A DNA stretch of 5,341 nucleotides from Defluviitaleaceae bacterium (GTDB lineage Bacteria; Bacillota_A; Clostridia; Lachnospirales; WQUN01): assembly GCA_009779525.1 (NCBI GenBank), contig WREB01000107.1:1-5341 (forward strand), read 5' to 3'. How positions within the stretch are numbered: the first letter of the stretch is position 1; the number at the start of each line of letters is the position of its first letter. This document shows positions 4,265 through 5,341 of the stretch, piece by piece. The position numbers were made by a program, and so were the translations under genes. Below the pieces are notes generated by a model, which worked only from the letters and a program-made list of their open reading frames with translations, ran no database searches and was not told the DNA's origin.

Positions 4265-5341
4265 ATGTACGACGTAGCGGTCATCGGCGCAGGCGTGATC
4301 GGCGCCGCGATAATCAGGGAACTGTCCAGGTTCGATATTCGCGCCGTCATCCTCGAAAAGGAAAACGACGTGTCGACCGGCGCTTCAAAGGCAAATTCCG
4401 GCATAGTCCACGCCGGCTACGACCCGGAAGAAAATACGTTGATGGCAAGGCTCAACGCGCGGGGCAACCGAATGTACGAAAGCCTTTGCGCAGGGCTTGG
4501 CGTGCCGTTTTCGCGAAACGGCTCGCTTGTCGTGGCGTTTGACGAAGGCCAGATGGAGCATGTCGAACGCCTGCGCCGGCGCGGCATAAACAACGGCGTA
4601 CCCGGCTTGCGAATCCTTGCGCGCGACGAGTTGCTAAGTCGCGAGCCCAACGTCAACCCGGCCGCGCACGGCGCGCTTTACGCCGAAACCGCCGGAATCG
4701 TCGACCCGATGATGCTTGTTGCGGCGCTTGTTAGCGACGCCGTCGAAAACGGGGCCAAGTACCGTTTCGGTTTCGAGGTGGAATCAATCGAATCCGTCAA
4801 CGGCGCGTACGAGATCCGCTCTAAAGACCGGACAGTCCGAGCCGGATGCGTGATAAACGCCGCCGGCGTCCATTCGGATAAAATCCACGAAATGGCCGCG
4901 CCAAGCGCGTTTCGTATAATGCCAAGACGCGGCCAGTACTACCTGCTCGACAAATCCGAGAGCGGGATCGTCGGCTCTACGATTTTCCCGTGCCCCGAAA
5001 AAAACGGGAAGGGGATCCTCGTCGCGCCGACGACGCACGGCAACGTAATGGTCGGTCCGGCCTCGGATAAATTATTGGAACGCGACGATGTTGGAACGAC
5101 GGAAGAGTCGCTTGACAACGCGATTAAGGGCGCGAGGCTGCTAGTGCCTTCTATTTCGGCGCGTAACGCGATCAGGACGTTCGCGGGGGTTCGCGCCGAG
5201 CCGGACACGGGCGATTTTGTAATCGGCGAGGCGGAAGGCGCCAAAGGTTTTTTTGACGCCGCCGGGATCAAGTCCCCCGGGCTCACCGCCGCTCCGGCGA
5301 TCGCGGAAATGGTGATCGAAATGCTTATTGATGGAGGAATC
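4265..5341 (+). CDS. GlpA / L-2-hydroxyglutarate-oxidase-like FAD-dependent oxidoreductase (DAO family), partial (C-terminus beyond the window)
   Basis: The frame is open from ATG 4265 (SD AGGAG, 4253-4257) to the window edge, 359 codons without a stop. The FAD-binding Rossmann motif GAGVIG is at residues 8-13, with the ribose-binding acidic residue E31 at the end of strand 2. TGASKANSGIVHAGYD (38-53) is the signature shared by anaerobic glycerol-3-phosphate dehydrogenase GlpA and L-2-hydroxyglutarate oxidase. FAGVRAEPDTGDF (about 304-316) and AGIKSPGLTAAPAIAE (about 331-346) close the DAO fold. Clostridial homologues of about 480 residues carry a C-terminal [2Fe-2S]/BFD-like domain and are often followed by a second FAD enzyme and a small DUF1667 protein, none of which is visible here. 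The substrate cannot be settled between glycerol-3-phosphate and a 2-hydroxyacid. There is no room for a promoter between the terminator and this gene. Confidence 0.88.
   Translation, partial: MYDVAVIGAGVIGAAIIRELSRFDIRAVILEKENDVSTGASKANSGIVHAGYDPEENTLMARLNARGNRMYESLCAGLGVPFSRNGSLVVAFDEGQMEHVERLRRRGINNGVPGLRILARDELLSREPNVNPAAHGALYAETAGIVDPMMLVAALVSDAVENGAKYRFGFEVESIESVNGAYEIRSKDRTVRAGCVINAAGVHSDKIHEMAAPSAFRIMPRRGQYYLLDKSESGIVGSTIFPCPEKNGKGILVAPTTHGNVMVGPASDKLLERDDVGTTEESLDNAIKGARLLVPSISARNAIRTFAGVRAEPDTGDFVIGEAEGAKGFFDAAGIKSPGLTAAPAIAEMVIEMLIDGGI

Overview
This looks like a piece of a GC-rich bacterial chromosome, most likely from a Firmicutes/Clostridia-type anaerobe. The rpmG-secE-nusG-rplK-rplA order, strong GGAGG-type ribosome binding sites, a zinc-ribbon L33 and short SecE all fit. 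So do the flanking redox and corrinoid-type methyltransferase-like genes, which are common in anaerobic Clostridia. No taxonomic marker allows a finer call.

Layout. Positions 1-1758 hold a two-gene minus-strand operon. A thioredoxin-reductase-like flavoprotein comes first. It is followed, with a 4-nt gap and its SD inside the upstream gene, by a uroporphyrinogen-decarboxylase-superfamily protein that runs off the left edge. Positions 1759-1998 are a divergent intergenic region. It has a very good sigma-70 promoter facing right, a weak candidate promoter facing left, a 7+8+7 inverted repeat and a T10 tract in the rightward leader. Positions 1999-4196 carry rpmG (L33), secE, nusG, rplK (L11) and rplA (L1), closed by a strong intrinsic terminator at 4208-4252. 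Positions 4265-5341 are the first 359 codons of a GlpA/L-2-hydroxyglutarate-oxidase-like FAD enzyme whose SD begins directly at the end of the terminator U-tract.

How the genes work together. The rightward operon supplies the SecYEG subunit SecE, the elongation factor NusG and large-subunit ribosomal proteins. The leader just upstream of rplK can fold into a structure resembling the L1-binding site of 23S rRNA, ending at the rplK SD. This suggests that L1, encoded by the last gene, represses translation of rplK-rplA. rplJ-rplL do not follow rplA, which is a departure from the common arrangement. The leftward pair couples a dithiol flavoprotein to a methyltransferase-like protein; any functional link is inference.

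Most of the window is well-known housekeeping sequence. The points worth a second look are the L1-site mimic, the absence of any ordinary start codon for the reductase (ACG is the best fit), the loss of its NADPH motif, and the operon break after rplA. I did not see a clearly novel system.
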